Part shown: in pieces, positions 19,792 to 29,490 of the stretch
How positions within the stretch are numbered: position 1 is the stretch's first letter
Layout of the letters: the number at the start of each line of letters is the position of its first letter
Source: Pseudaminobacter soli (ex Li et al. 2025)
GTDB lineage: Bacteria > Pseudomonadota > Alphaproteobacteria > Rhizobiales > Rhizobiaceae
Reading direction: 5' to 3'
Assembly: GCF_003012705.1 (NCBI RefSeq)
Contig: NZ_PXYL01000003.1
Location: 248,001-312,000 of the forward strand
Length of the DNA: 64,000 nucleotides
Program-made: the position numbers and the translations under genes
The notes under the pieces: generated by a model
What the model saw: the letters and a program-made list of their open reading frames with translations, nothing else
Told to the model about the DNA's origin: nothing
Databases searched by the model: none

Positions 19792-20493
19792 ATGGCAACA
19801 ATCGCGCTTGTCGACGACGACCGCAACATTCTGACTTCAGTGTCGATAGCACTGGAATCCGAAGGCTATCGCGTCGAGACATATACCGATGGTGCCTCGG
19901 CGCTAGAGGGACTGACCGCGCGTCCGCCGAACCTGGCGATCCTCGACATCAAGATGCCGCGCATGGATGGCATGGAACTCCTGCGTCGCCTGCGCCAGAA
20001 GACCGATCTGCCGGTCATCTTCCTGACCTCGAAGGATGACGAGATCGACGAGCTGTTCGGGCTCAAGATGGGCGCCGACGATTTCATCCGCAAACCCTTC
20101 TCGCAGCGCCTGCTGGTCGAGCGCGTGAAGGCAGTGCTGCGCCGGGCGAGTGCCCGCGATGCTGCCGCGAAGACCCCCAGCCAGCAGTCCCGTTCGCTAG
20201 AACGCGGCCAGCTGGTGATGGACCAGGAGCGCCACACCTGCACCTGGAAGGGCGAGCCGGTCACGCTCACGGTCACCGAATTCCTCATCCTGCATTCCCT
20301 TGCCCAGCGCCCCGGCGTGGTGAAAAGTCGTGATGCGCTGATGGATTCGGCCTATGATGAGCAAGTTTATGTTGACGACCGCACCATCGACAGCCACATC
20401 AAGCGCCTGCGCAAGAAGTTCAAGGCAGTCGACGACGATTTCGAGATGATCGAAACCCTGTATGGTGTTGGCTACCGCTTCCGAGAGGCGTAG
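19792..20493 (+). CDS. chvI: ChvI-type response regulator
   Basis: A 233-residue OmpR-family response regulator. The receiver domain has the acidic pocket VDDD (residues 7-10) and phospho-acceptor Asp52 in [12 protein letters not shown]. The winged-helix DNA-binding domain spans about residues 130-233 and ends YGVGYRF. Sequence closely follows the ChvI regulators of Agrobacterium and Sinorhizobium (ExoS/ChvI), which govern acid response, exopolysaccharide and envelope genes. ATG 19792 was preferred over 19774 because GGGAG lies 10 nt upstream and the family starts here. chvG follows after 69 bp. Confidence 0.95.
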   Translation: MATIALVDDDRNILTSVSIALESEGYRVETYTDGASALEGLTARPPNLAILDIKMPRMDGMELLRRLRQKTDLPVIFLTSKDDEIDELFGLKMGADDFIRKPFSQRLLVERVKAVLRRASARDAAAKTPSQQSRSLERGQLVMDQERHTCTWKGEPVTLTVTEFLILHSLAQRPGVVKSRDALMDSAYDEQVYVDDRTIDSHIKRLRKKFKAVDDDFEMIETLYGVGYRFREA

Positions 20494-20562
20494 GCACTAG
20501 CGAGTAAGCCGGAGCCGGCCGATGCCCTCGGCGATATTGGGGCTCCAGGGGTTTGTGCCTGA

Positions 20563-22347
20563 ATGGCCATGGAGATTGATCTGAAGAAACCGTTGGAGGC
20601 CTCGCGCAGACTGCGTGCGCCGGTTCCAGCGTTTCTGTCGAAGGTCACCGTGCCGCTCAGGCGCTTCCTGGGCCACCACGTCTTTTCGAGCCTCACGCGC
20701 CGCATCCTGTTCCTCAACCTGGCCGGGCTTGCGGTTCTGGTTGCCGGCATCCTCTATCTCAACACTTTCCGCGATGGGCTGATCGACGCCCGCGTCGAAA
20801 GCCTGATGACGCAGGGCGAGATCATCGCCGGCGCGATCGCGGGTTCGGCAACCGTCGAAACCGATTCCATCAGCATCGACCCCGAAAAGCTGCTCGAGCT
20901 GCAGGCCGGCGAGAGCCTCGGCCCAGGCTCCGATCAGCTCGACAGTCTCGATTTCCCGATCAATCCCGAGCGCGTCGCCCCCGTTCTGCGGCGGCTGATC
21001 TCTCCGACCCGCACCCGCGCGCGCATCTATGACCGCGACGCCAACCTGCTTTTGGACTCGCGCCACCTCTATTCGCGCGGCCAGATCCTCCGCTACGACC
21101 TGCCGCCGGTGGCCGAGGAAGATCCGAGCACGGTGGAGAAGATCGAGAAGTACGTCTTCGACCTGTTCCGCAGCAACGAACTGCCGGTCTACAAGGAACA
21201 GCCCGGCGGCAATGGCGCCGCATTCCCGGAAGTCATGAGCGCGCTGACGGGCAGCCCCTCCACGGTGGTGCGCATCAGCGAGCAGGGCGAGCAGATCGTT
21301 TCGGTCGCCGTTCCCATCCAGCGTTTCCGCGCCGTTCTCGGCGTGCTGATGCTGTCGACGGAAGGCGGCGACATCGACAAGATCGTCGCCGCCGAGCGCA
21401 AAGCGATCCTGCGCGTCTTCGGTATCGCGGCACTGGTGATGGCGATCCTGTCCATGTTGCTCGCCTCGACCATCGCCAATCCGTTGCGTCGGCTTTCGGC
21501 GGCGGCGGTGCGGGTGCGCCGCGGCATCAAGAACCGCGAGGAAATCCCGGACTTTTCCGATCGCCAGGACGAGATCGGCAATCTCTCTGTCGCTGTGCGC
21601 GACATGACCAATTCGCTCTATTCGCGCATCGAGGCCATCGAAAGCTTCGCCGCCGACGTCAGCCACGAGCTGAAGAACCCGCTGACTTCGCTGCGCAGCG
21701 CGGTCGAGACATTGCCGCTGGCCAAGACCGACGCTTCACGCAGCCGGCTGATGGAGATCATCCAGCACGACGTGAGGCGTCTCGACCGCCTGATCACCGA
21801 CATTTCCGATGCCTCCCGCCTCGATGCCGAATTGGTTCGCGAGGATTCCACCAAGGTCGACCTGAAGAAGCTGATCGGCGATCTCGTCGCCGTGTCTCAG
21901 GACGTCGGCCGCCACAAGCGCAAGGTCGAGATCGAGTTCAGGGCCGAAAAGCTGCCGCAGGGCGCGAAGGGCTTTTACACCTCGGGCCACGATCTGCGTA
22001 TCGGCCAGGTCATCACCAACCTGATCGAAAACGCGCGCTCCTTCGTGCCCGAGCACACCGGCCACATCACGATTACGCTGGAGCGGGCCGGCAAGTTCAA
22101 CATCATCACCGTGGAAGACAACGGCCCGGGCATCCGCGCCGACAATATCGACCGCATCTTCGAGCGCTTCTACACCGACCGCCCGTCGAGCGAGGCCTTC
22201 GGCCAGAACTCGGGCCTCGGCCTGTCCATCAGCCGCCAGATCGTCGAGGCGCATGGCGGCACGCTGACGGCCGAGAACATCGCAGGCGTGAAGCCCGGCG
22301 ACATCAAGGGCGCGCGTTTCGTCATGACCCTGCCGACCGAGAACTGA
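20563..22347 (+). CDS. chvG: ChvG-type sensor histidine kinase
   Basis: A 594-residue membrane sensor kinase. Membrane segments lie at about residues 48-66 and 286-308, enclosing a periplasmic sensor domain. A HAMP linker follows, then HisKA with phospho-acceptor His368 in FAADVSHELKNPLTS, and an HATPase domain with the N-box LIENARSF and G-boxes DNGPGI and GLGLS. In Sinorhizobium the periplasmic protein ExoR inhibits this kinase. The pairing with chvI and the downstream hprK and PTS genes is conserved in alphaproteobacteria. Confidence 0.95.
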   Translation: MAMEIDLKKPLEASRRLRAPVPAFLSKVTVPLRRFLGHHVFSSLTRRILFLNLAGLAVLVAGILYLNTFRDGLIDARVESLMTQGEIIAGAIAGSATVETDSISIDPEKLLELQAGESLGPGSDQLDSLDFPINPERVAPVLRRLISPTRTRARIYDRDANLLLDSRHLYSRGQILRYDLPPVAEEDPSTVEKIEKYVFDLFRSNELPVYKEQPGGNGAAFPEVMSALTGSPSTVVRISEQGEQIVSVAVPIQRFRAVLGVLMLSTEGGDIDKIVAAERKAILRVFGIAALVMAILSMLLASTIANPLRRLSAAAVRVRRGIKNREEIPDFSDRQDEIGNLSVAVRDMTNSLYSRIEAIESFAADVSHELKNPLTSLRSAVETLPLAKTDASRSRLMEIIQHDVRRLDRLITDISDASRLDAELVREDSTKVDLKKLIGDLVAVSQDVGRHKRKVEIEFRAEKLPQGAKGFYTSGHDLRIGQVITNLIENARSFVPEHTGHITITLERAGKFNIITVEDNGPGIRADNIDRIFERFYTDRPSSEAFGQNSGLGLSISRQIVEAHGGTLTAENIAGVKPGDIKGARFVMTLPTEN

Positions 22348-22352
22348 CCGAC

Positions 22353-22799
22353 GTGGCTGCGCCAAACCTGCATGGCACAGCGCTTGTGATCGGCGATCGC
22401 GGCCTTCTGATCCTCGGTCCTTCCGGTTCGGGCAAGAGCACGCTGGCGCTGGCCCTGCTGTCGCGCTTTGGCGGCGAGGGTCGCCTAGCGCGGCTGGTTG
22501 CCGACGATCAGGTGCTGGTTTCGGTGAGGAACGGCCGCCTGCTGTGCCGAGCGCCCGCCACGATAAGCGGACTTGCGGAAGTGCATGGCGTCGGGCCGAG
22601 CAAGGTCGCCTTCGAGCCAGCGGCCGTGATCGACCTCGCCGTACGGTGCATGCCCAAGCACGAAGTAGAACGCCTTCCCGACGAGGCTTTCGAGAACGTC
22701 GCCGGCTGCTCGCTGCCGCTTCTGGCCGTGCGCGAGCGCGAGGTGGAGCCGGCGCTTGCGGCAATCGCCACCCGGCTTTCTTTGCCGCCTTTCGGCTGA
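22353..22799 (+). CDS. hprK: HPr kinase/phosphorylase, short alphaproteobacterial form
   Basis: A 148-residue protein with the P-loop GPSGSGKSTLALALL near residues 20-34. It lacks the N-terminal domain of the roughly 310-residue Gram-positive HprK and comprises only the catalytic core, the normal state in alphaproteobacteria. It phosphorylates HPr on serine. It begins with GTG 5 bp after chvG, so it is co-transcribed with the two-component system. The 169-bp gap before the EIIA gene holds no further gene. Confidence 0.93.
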   Translation: MAAPNLHGTALVIGDRGLLILGPSGSGKSTLALALLSRFGGEGRLARLVADDQVLVSVRNGRLLCRAPATISGLAEVHGVGPSKVAFEPAAVIDLAVRCMPKHEVERLPDEAFENVAGCSLPLLAVREREVEPALAAIATRLSLPPFG

Positions 22800-22968
22800 G
22801 ACGAGTCGAGAATAGGTCACACTATGCGGCAAAATGGCCTTGGCCAAAGCGTTTTAGGGCTTGTAAACGCCACCCGCGTCGACAAGATAGCGCTCCTCTG
22901 TCCAGCAAAAGGGCAAGACGGGCGCGGGGATGCGCTCGTGAATAGGCCATGACGGGAGCCAAAGAATA

Positions 22969-23370
22969 ATGATCGGACTCGTGCTCGTAACGCACGGTCA
23001 GCTGGCCGCGGAGTTCCGCAACGCCGTAGAGCACGTGGTCGGACCCCAGGATTATTTCGAGACCATCGCCATCGGTCCGGACGACGACATGGAACAGCGC
23101 CGCCGGGATATCGTCGAGGCGGTGGCCAGGACCGACACCGGAAGCGGCGTCGTGGTGCTCACCGACATGTTCGGCGGCACGCCCTCCAATCTCGCGATTT
23201 CGGTGATGGAAGCCGGCCGCGTCGAGGTGATCGCCGGCATGAACCTGCCGATGCTGATCAAGCTGAGCAGCGTGCGCAAGAGCGACGACATGAGCCTGGC
23301 TCTTGACGAAGCCCAGGCGGCTGGTCGCAAATATATCAATGTCGCCAGCCAGCTTCTGAGCAGCAAATGA
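22969..23370 (+). CDS. PTS system EIIA component, mannose family
   Basis: A 133-residue EIIA-Man-type protein with active-site His9 in LVLVTHGQLA and the helix DMFGGTPSNLAIS near residue 67. No EIIB, EIIC or EIID gene is near, so it is unlikely to transport sugar. In alphaproteobacteria it is part of a regulatory phosphorelay with EI-Ntr and HPr. It overlaps the HPr gene by 4 bp. Often called manX or EIIA-Man; I leave the symbol blank because naming varies. Confidence 0.92.
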   Translation: MIGLVLVTHGQLAAEFRNAVEHVVGPQDYFETIAIGPDDDMEQRRRDIVEAVARTDTGSGVVVLTDMFGGTPSNLAISVMEAGRVEVIAGMNLPMLIKLSSVRKSDDMSLALDEAQAAGRKYINVASQLLSSK

Positions 23371-23660
23371 GTGATCTCTCCGCAGACGGCACGGTCACCC
23401 GCGAACTTCGCATCATCAACCAGCGCGGCCTGCATGCGCGCGCTTCCGCCAAATTCGTCCAGGTGGCGGGCGGCTATCAGGCCTCCGTCGTGGTCGAGAA
23501 GGACGGCATGAAGGCCGGCGGCACGTCGATCATGGGGCTGATGATGCTGGCTGCCAGCCCCGGTTGCAGCATCCATGTCACGGCCAATGGCCCCGACGCC
23601 AAGGAAGTCGTCGACGCGCTCGAGGAACTGGTCGCCGACCGCTTCGGCGAGGAGATGTGA
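23367..23660 (+). CDS. phosphocarrier protein HPr
   Basis: A 97-residue HPr. The phosphorylated histidine is His23 in NQRGLHARASAKFVQV, equivalent to His15 of other HPr proteins. The serine in AGGTSIMGLMMLAA is the likely target of the HprK encoded upstream. A roughly 9-residue extension precedes the usual start. It receives phosphate from EI-Ntr and passes it to EIIA proteins. Translation is coupled to the EIIA gene by ATGA. Confidence 0.95.
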   Translation: MSDLSADGTVTRELRIINQRGLHARASAKFVQVAGGYQASVVVEKDGMKAGGTSIMGLMMLAASPGCSIHVTANGPDAKEVVDALEELVADRFGEEM

Positions 23661-23661
23661 C

Positions 23662-23678
23662 TATCCTCGCTGAGGATA
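23662..23678. repeat. small perfect stem-loop after the HPr gene
   Basis: Arms TATCCTC and GAGGATA enclose a 3-base loop directly after the HPr stop. There is no T-run, so it is not a standard terminator. Confidence 0.5.
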
Positions 23679-23685
23679 TGCACGA

Positions 23686-23701
23686 ATAAAGATTTCTTTA
23701 T
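23686..23701. promoter_or_regulatory. palindromic operator candidate upstream of ahcY
   Basis: ATAAAG-ATTT-CTTTAT is a 16-bp inverted repeat about 100 bp before the ahcY start, extended by flanking GATAT/ATATC. Its shape resembles ArsR-family sites. SahR, an ArsR-type SAH-responsive regulator, controls ahcY in several proteobacteria. The link is inference. Confidence 0.45.
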
Positions 23702-23799
23702 ATCCCATTGTCGTTCGGCCGGCGATCTGCTAGTCAGCCGGCATGATGGCGCAGCTCTTGTGGGGGCGCGTCCATAAACCCGCACACCGGAGCACAGCC

Positions 23800-25200
23800 A
23801 TGTCTGGTAACAAGGACTACGTCGTCGCCGATCTTTCGCTTGCCGGCTGGGGCCGCAAGGAAATCGAAATCGCCGAAACCGAAATGCCCGGCCTGATGGC
23901 CTGCCGCGAGGAATTCGGCGAGAAGCAGCCGCTGAAGGGCGCGCGCATCACCGGCTCGCTGCACATGACCATCCAGACGGCGGTGCTCATCGAGACGCTG
24001 AAGGCGCTCGGCGCCGAGCTCCGCTGGGCCTCGTGCAACATCTTTTCGACGCAGGACCACGCCGCGGCGGCGATCGCCGAGGCCGGCATCCCGGTCTATG
24101 CCGTCAAGGGCGAAACCCTTGAGGAATACTGGCAGTACACCGACAAGATCTTCCAGTGGGCCGATGGCGGCACCTCGAACATGATCCTCGATGATGGCGG
24201 CGACGCCACCATGTACATCCTGCTCGGCGCCCGCGCCGAAGCCGGCGAGGACGTTCTGTCCAAGCCGGGCAGCGAGGAGGAAGAGATCCTGTTCGCGCAG
24301 ATCAAGAAGCGCATGGCCGAAACGCCGGGCTTCTTCACCAAGCAGCGCGAGGCGATCCGCGGCGTGACCGAGGAAACCACCACCGGCGTCAACCGCCTCT
24401 ACCAGCTGCAGAAGAAGGGCCTGCTTCCCTTCCCGGCGATCAACGTCAACGACAGCGTCACCAAGTCGAAGTTCGACAACAAGTATGGCTGCAAGGAATC
24501 GCTGGTCGACGGCATCCGCCGCGGCACCGACGTCATGATGGCCGGGAAGGTCGCCGTCGTCTGCGGCTATGGCGACGTCGGCAAGGGCTCGGCCGCCTCG
24601 CTCAAGGGTGCCGGCGCGCGCGTCAAGGTCACCGAAGTCGACCCGATCTGCGCCCTTCAGGCCGCCATGGACGGTTTTGAGGTCGTCACGCTCGAGGACG
24701 CTGCCCCGACCGCCGACATCGTCATCACGACGACTGGCAACAAGGATGTCGTGACCCTCGACCACATGCGGGCGATGAAGGACATGGTCATCGTCGGCAA
24801 CATCGGCCACTTCGACAACGAGATCCAGGTCGCCGCGCTTCGCAATCTGAAGTGGACCAATGTCAAGCCGCAGGTCGACATGATCACCTTCCCGGGCGGC
24901 AAGCGCATGATCCTTTTGTCGGAAGGCCGCCTGCTCAACCTCGGCAACGCCACCGGCCATCCGAGCTTCGTGATGTCGGCTTCCTTCACCAACCAGGTGC
25001 TGGCCCAGATGGAGCTCTTCACCAAGGGCAACCAGTACAAGAACGAGGTCTATGTTCTGCCCAAGCACCTCGATGAAAAGGTCGCCCGCCTGCATCTCGA
25101 CAAGCTCGGCGCCAAGCTGACCGAGCTTTCGAACGAACAGGCCTCCTATATCGGCGTGACGCCGCAGGGTCCGTTCAAGCCTGAGCACTACAGATACTGA
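23800..25200 (+). CDS. ahcY: adenosylhomocysteinase
   Basis: A 466-residue S-adenosylhomocysteine hydrolase that splits SAH to adenosine and homocysteine, closing the methylation cycle. NAD binds at [17 protein letters not shown] near residue 255. The early [17 protein letters not shown] and later [12 protein letters not shown] are family signatures, and the C-terminus ends KPEHYRY. ATG 23800 matches the family; the frame upstream to 23743 is not conserved. It has its own terminator and a palindromic operator candidate upstream. Confidence 0.98.
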   Translation: MSGNKDYVVADLSLAGWGRKEIEIAETEMPGLMACREEFGEKQPLKGARITGSLHMTIQTAVLIETLKALGAELRWASCNIFSTQDHAAAAIAEAGIPVYAVKGETLEEYWQYTDKIFQWADGGTSNMILDDGGDATMYILLGARAEAGEDVLSKPGSEEEEILFAQIKKRMAETPGFFTKQREAIRGVTEETTTGVNRLYQLQKKGLLPFPAINVNDSVTKSKFDNKYGCKESLVDGIRRGTDVMMAGKVAVVCGYGDVGKGSAASLKGAGARVKVTEVDPICALQAAMDGFEVVTLEDAAPTADIVITTTGNKDVVTLDHMRAMKDMVIVGNIGHFDNEIQVAALRNLKWTNVKPQVDMITFPGGKRMILLSEGRLLNLGNATGHPSFVMSASFTNQVLAQMELFTKGNQYKNEVYVLPKHLDEKVARLHLDKLGAKLTELSNEQASYIGVTPQGPFKPEHYRY

Positions 25201-25230
25201 TCTGAACACACAAATATACTACATGTTGAG

Positions 25231-25265
25231 GCCGGGCGATTGATGTTTCGCCCGGCTTTCTTTTT
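25231..25265 (+). terminator. ahcY terminator
   Basis: Arms GCCGGGCGA and TCGCCCGGC with an 8-base loop are followed by TTTCTTTTT, 30 bp after the ahcY stop. Confidence 0.9.
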
Positions 25266-25405
25266 GCCGCTGCAGCTTCTTCACGAGGATTCGACCAGGG
25301 GGTATTGTCTTCGTGATTCGCGACGTTTCGTGCTCCGGGGGCGGGACGCGAGGGGCTGACATCGAGGCGGTCTTGCATTCAGGCGGCGGCGGAGAGGAAC
25401 AAGAC

Positions 25406-27970
25406 ATGCCGGGCGATAACCCGCTGCTGGTGGGAAAGGCCGTTTCCGGCGGCCACAGGGATTCGAACGAGAAAAGCCCCAAGGCGAAGGCCTGGCGGAT
25501 GGGCTTTTCTGCGCGATCGCTGAAGCGGGTTCTGCTGGCTGCCACGTCTCTGGGCGGTATCAGCCTTGCAGGCCTTGCGCGGGCAGAGGAGTCCGCAATC
25601 GCTGCTTCCGCCAGCCTGCCGGTTGGTGCGGTCGATGTCATGCAGCTGGCCGTTTTCGTCGGCGTGATGGGCGCGGCCCTGCTTTCGGCCGTGGCGCTCA
25701 TCCGCGAGCGTGGCCGCATTGCTGCCGAGAACATCGAGCTGCGCACCCGCATCGGCGACCTGAATGCCTCGCTGCAGCGCTCCGATGCCCTGCTCAGCCT
25801 GCGCGACCAGCGCATCGTTATCTGGGCCGACAGGCAGAAACCCGAATTGATCGGCGCGCTGCCGGCCGAAACAGCCGCGCCGGAAGACCGCGCTGCATTC
25901 CTGGCCTTTGGCCGCTGGCTGACGCCACGCTCGGCGGCAGCACTTGACCGCGCCGTGGCCGGGCTGCGCGAAAAGGGCGCCCAGTTCGATCTCGTCGTGG
26001 AGACGCACACCTCGGCGCCGCTGGAAGTGCAGGGCCGCAAGACGCCTTCGCATACGCTAGTGCGCTTCATCTCTCTATCCGATACGCAGCGCGAGCGGGC
26101 GCGCCTGAAGCTCGACAACCAGCGGCTGGCCGCCGACTACGACAACATGATCGGCCTCGTCGACGCGCTGAAGATGCCGTTCTGGCTACGCGGTTCCGAT
26201 GGCCGGCTGCGCTGGGTGAACCGCGCCTATGCCGAGGCCGTAGAGGCAGCGACGCCGGAAGCAGTGCTGCGCGACGGCAAGGAGTTTTTGGGCACGCCAG
26301 CGCGCGAGACGATCGCGCAGCATCATGCAGCCCATCCGGTCTTCGAACAGACGCTGTCGACCGTGATCGGCGGCGACCGCCGCATGTTCGCGGTGAGCGA
26401 TTTCGCCAGCGCCGAGGGCTCGGCCGGCATCGCCGTCGACATGAGCGGCGTGGAAGCCAGCCGCGAGGAATATGAGCGCGCCGTGCGCAGCCATGCCGAC
26501 ACGCTCGACCAGCTGACGACGGCGGTGGCCATCTTCGACGAGCAGCAGAAGCTGCGCTTCTTCAACCAGGCGTTCCAGAAGCTGTGGGACCTCGACGTGG
26601 GCTTCCTCGACAGCGCGCCCGACAATGCGCTGCTGCTCGACCGCCTGCGCAGCGAGAGCAAGCTGGCCGAGCAACCGGAATGGCGGCGCTGGAAGGAAAA
26701 CCTGCTTGCCGCCTATCGCGCGGTCGAGTCGCAGGAGCATTGGTGGCATTTGCCCGATGGCCGCACCCTGCGCGTCATCGGCAATCCGCAGCCCAAGGGC
26801 GGCGTGACCTGGGTGTTCGAGAACCTGACCGAGCGGATCAATCTCGAAAGCCGCTACAATGCCGCCGTGCGCGTGCAGGGCGAGACGCTCGACAACCTCA
26901 CCGAGGGTGTGGCCGTGTTCGGCCCGGACGGGCGCGTCCGCCTGTCCAATCCGGCCTTTGTCAGCCTTTGGGGGCTGTCGCCGGAGCTGGTGCGCGCCAA
27001 TGTCCACATCTCGGTCATCCGCGCCCAGTGCGATACGCTGGCGAAGGAAAGCCCATGGGCGCATTTCGTGGCTGCCGTCACCGGCTTCGACGAGGAGCGC
27101 CGCGACGGCCGCGGTCAGACCGAGCTCAGCAACGGCACCGTGCTGCGCTACGCCGTGATCCATCTGCCGAACGGGCAGGTGATGATCACCTTTGTCGACG
27201 TCACCGACAGCGTCAATGTCGCCCGCGCGCTCAAGGACAAGAACGAGGCGCTGGAGCGTGCCGACCAGCTCAAGAACGATTTCGTCCAGCACGTTTCCTA
27301 TGAACTACGTTCGCCGCTCACCAATATCATCGGCTTCACTGAGCTCTTGGCGCTGCCGACCACCGGGGCGCTGACGTCGCGCCAGCGCGAATATCTGGAG
27401 CATATCGGCTCGTCGTCCTCGGTGCTTTTGACCATCGTCAACGACATTCTCGACCTTGCTACGGTAGATGCTGGTATCATGGAGCTGGAGGTCGCCGAGG
27501 TGCGCATCGACCAGACCATAGCCGCCGCAGCCGAACTGGTCGCTGACCGGCTCGAGGAGCATGGCATCCGCCTTTCCGTCGATGCCAGCCAGGCGCCGAT
27601 AAGCTTTCATGGCGACGAGATCCGCGTCCGCCAGATACTCTACAATCTGCTGAGCAACGCCGCCAACTATGCGCCGGAGGCGAGCACCATTCAGCTCACC
27701 TGCCGGCAGACGGCGCAGGGCGTCGAATTCGCCGTGCATGATGACGGCCCCGGCATGCCGCCGGAAATCCTCGACACCGTCTTCCGCCGCTTCGAGCAGC
27801 GCGCCAATGGCGGGCGGCGGCGCGGGGCGGGCCTCGGCCTGTCGGTGGTGAAGAGCTTTGTGGAGCTGCATGGCGGCTCGGTGCGTATCGAAACCGGGAC
27901 GGATCGCGGCACAACCGTGATCTGCCTGTTCCCCAACACGCCGACCGGCGTTCGCCAGGCGGCGGAGTAG
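25406..27970 (+). CDS. PAS-domain sensor histidine kinase
   Basis: A large (854 aa) hybrid-length kinase without a receiver domain. A hydrophobic stretch near residues 42-55 and a membrane segment near 78-100 anchor the N-terminus. Several PAS-like regions span about residues 240-610. HisKA has the phospho-acceptor His629 in FVQHVSYELRSPL. The ATPase domain shows NLLSNAANYAP, DDGPGMPPE and GAGLGLSVVKSF. ATG 25406 follows AGAGGA; GTG 25313 is an alternative. No response-regulator gene is adjacent, so its partner is elsewhere. The tsaE fusion gene follows after 8 bp. Confidence 0.9.
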   Translation: MPGDNPLLVGKAVSGGHRDSNEKSPKAKAWRMGFSARSLKRVLLAATSLGGISLAGLARAEESAIAASASLPVGAVDVMQLAVFVGVMGAALLSAVALIRERGRIAAENIELRTRIGDLNASLQRSDALLSLRDQRIVIWADRQKPELIGALPAETAAPEDRAAFLAFGRWLTPRSAAALDRAVAGLREKGAQFDLVVETHTSAPLEVQGRKTPSHTLVRFISLSDTQRERARLKLDNQRLAADYDNMIGLVDALKMPFWLRGSDGRLRWVNRAYAEAVEAATPEAVLRDGKEFLGTPARETIAQHHAAHPVFEQTLSTVIGGDRRMFAVSDFASAEGSAGIAVDMSGVEASREEYERAVRSHADTLDQLTTAVAIFDEQQKLRFFNQAFQKLWDLDVGFLDSAPDNALLLDRLRSESKLAEQPEWRRWKENLLAAYRAVESQEHWWHLPDGRTLRVIGNPQPKGGVTWVFENLTERINLESRYNAAVRVQGETLDNLTEGVAVFGPDGRVRLSNPAFVSLWGLSPELVRANVHISVIRAQCDTLAKESPWAHFVAAVTGFDEERRDGRGQTELSNGTVLRYAVIHLPNGQVMITFVDVTDSVNVARALKDKNEALERADQLKNDFVQHVSYELRSPLTNIIGFTELLALPTTGALTSRQREYLEHIGSSSSVLLTIVNDILDLATVDAGIMELEVAEVRIDQTIAAAAELVADRLEEHGIRLSVDASQAPISFHGDEIRVRQILYNLLSNAANYAPEASTIQLTCRQTAQGVEFAVHDDGPGMPPEILDTVFRRFEQRANGGRRRGAGLGLSVVKSFVELHGGSVRIETGTDRGTTVICLFPNTPTGVRQAAE

Positions 27971-27978
27971 CGGTCTCG

Positions 27979-29490
27979 ATGACCGAAACGGTTCTTGAGC
28001 GCTTCCTGCCCGACGAGCGGGCAACCCTCAGGCTGGGCGAGGATCTGGCGCTGGCCCTTCGCCGCGGCGACGTGCTGGCGCTGCATGGCGATCTCGGCGC
28101 CGGCAAGACCACGCTGGCACGCAGCCTGATCCGCGCGCTCGCCGGCGATCCAGAACTGGAAGTGCCGAGCCCCACATTTACACTGGTGCAGGTCTATGAG
28201 GGTCGCCTGCCGATCCAGCATTTCGATCTCTACCGTCTGTCTTCGGAAGAGGAGCTCGACGAACTCGGCTTCGACGACGCGCTGGAGCAGGGGGCTGCCC
28301 TTGTCGAATGGCCGGAAAAGGCCGGCCACCGTATGCCGCAAACCGCCATTCGCGTCGAACTGAGCGAGGAGGGCGACGGCCGCCGTGTTCGTATCGTCGC
28401 GCCGGATCCGGCCGCGGGCGCCCGTATTTCGCGTTCTTTCGCCATTCGCGATTTTCTCGAACGATCCGGCTGGGGCGAGGCATCGCGCTCACACCTCACG
28501 GGCGACGCTTCGGCGCGCTCTTACGAAATCGCTTCGCTCGAAGGCCAGGCGCCGCGCGTGTTGATGAACTCGCCCGAGCTGGTGCTGGGGCCTGCCGTCC
28601 GTGACGGCAAGGCCTATGCCGAGATCGCCCACACCGCGCGCACCGTTGCCGCCTTCGTCGCGCTGGACCATGTGCTGCATGAGGGCGGCGTCAGCGTGCC
28701 GGAGATTTATGCGCAGGACCTCAAAAACGGTTTTCTGCTGATCGAGAATCTCGGCTGGGAAGGCTTTTTGGTCGACGGCAAGCCGGTCGCTGAACGCTAT
28801 GTCGCCGCCGCCGAGCTGCTGGCCATGCTGCACGGCAAATCATGGCCCGATCGCATCGAGGTTGCGCGCAGCGTCGTGCACACCGTGCCGCCTTTCGACC
28901 GCGACGCCATGCTGATCGAGGTCGAGCTGCTGCTTGACTGGTATGTGCCGGCAGCGACCGGCGAGCCGGCCGATGCCGAGCTGCGCCGGGAATATCTTCG
29001 GCTCTGGAACGAACTGATCGACCGGCTGGAGCACGCGGAAAAGAGCCTCGTGCAGCGCGATTTCCACTCGCCCAACATCATCTGGCGGGCTGAGCTGAGC
29101 GGCTTCGACCGCCTCGGCGTGATCGATTTCCAGGACGCGCTGATCGGGCCATCGGCCTACGACGTCGCCTCGCTCGCCATGGATGCGCGCGTGACCGTGC
29201 CGGAGGAGATCGAGGCGGCCACGACAAAGGCCTATGTCGCGGCCCGGCAGGCCGCCGGCGATTTCGACGCGGAAAGCTTCGCCAAGGCCTATGCCATCAT
29301 GGCGGCGCAGCGGAATTCCAAGATCCTCGGCATCTTCGTGCGGCTCGACCGCCGCGACGGCAAGCCCGACTATCTGAAGCACCTGCCGCGCATCCGCGAC
29401 TATCTGCGCCGGGCACTAGCCCATCCCGCCCTTGCCGAATTGCGCGATTTCTATCAGGTTCACGGCTTCACCGGGGACGTAGAACTTTGA
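27979..29490 (+). CDS. tsaE: bifunctional TsaE / phosphotransferase fusion
   Basis: A 503-residue fusion. Residues 1-150 are TsaE, the ATPase of the tRNA threonylcarbamoyl-adenosine (t6A37) complex: P-loop GDLGAGKTTLARSL with Lys43, then SPTFTLVQVYEG and HFDLYRL. Residues about 165-503 are an aminoglycoside-phosphotransferase-fold kinase with QRDFHSPNIIW and GVIDFQDALIGPSAYD. The kinase part resembles AmgK, which phosphorylates MurNAc and GlcNAc at C1 in cell-wall recycling. The next gene is MurU-like, supporting that reading. This fusion is recurrent in Hyphomicrobiales. It overlaps the next gene by 4 bp. Confidence 0.93.
   Translation: MTETVLERFLPDERATLRLGEDLALALRRGDVLALHGDLGAGKTTLARSLIRALAGDPELEVPSPTFTLVQVYEGRLPIQHFDLYRLSSEEELDELGFDDALEQGAALVEWPEKAGHRMPQTAIRVELSEEGDGRRVRIVAPDPAAGARISRSFAIRDFLERSGWGEASRSHLTGDASARSYEIASLEGQAPRVLMNSPELVLGPAVRDGKAYAEIAHTARTVAAFVALDHVLHEGGVSVPEIYAQDLKNGFLLIENLGWEGFLVDGKPVAERYVAAAELLAMLHGKSWPDRIEVARSVVHTVPPFDRDAMLIEVELLLDWYVPAATGEPADAELRREYLRLWNELIDRLEHAEKSLVQRDFHSPNIIWRAELSGFDRLGVIDFQDALIGPSAYDVASLAMDARVTVPEEIEAATTKAYVAARQAAGDFDAESFAKAYAIMAAQRNSKILGIFVRLDRRDGKPDYLKHLPRIRDYLRRALAHPALAELRDFYQVHGFTGDVEL

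Noticed and set aside
23702-23799. SAH riboswitch upstream of ahcY
   Set aside because: I could not assemble the pseudoknot or conserved core of that class; the palindrome fits a protein operator better.
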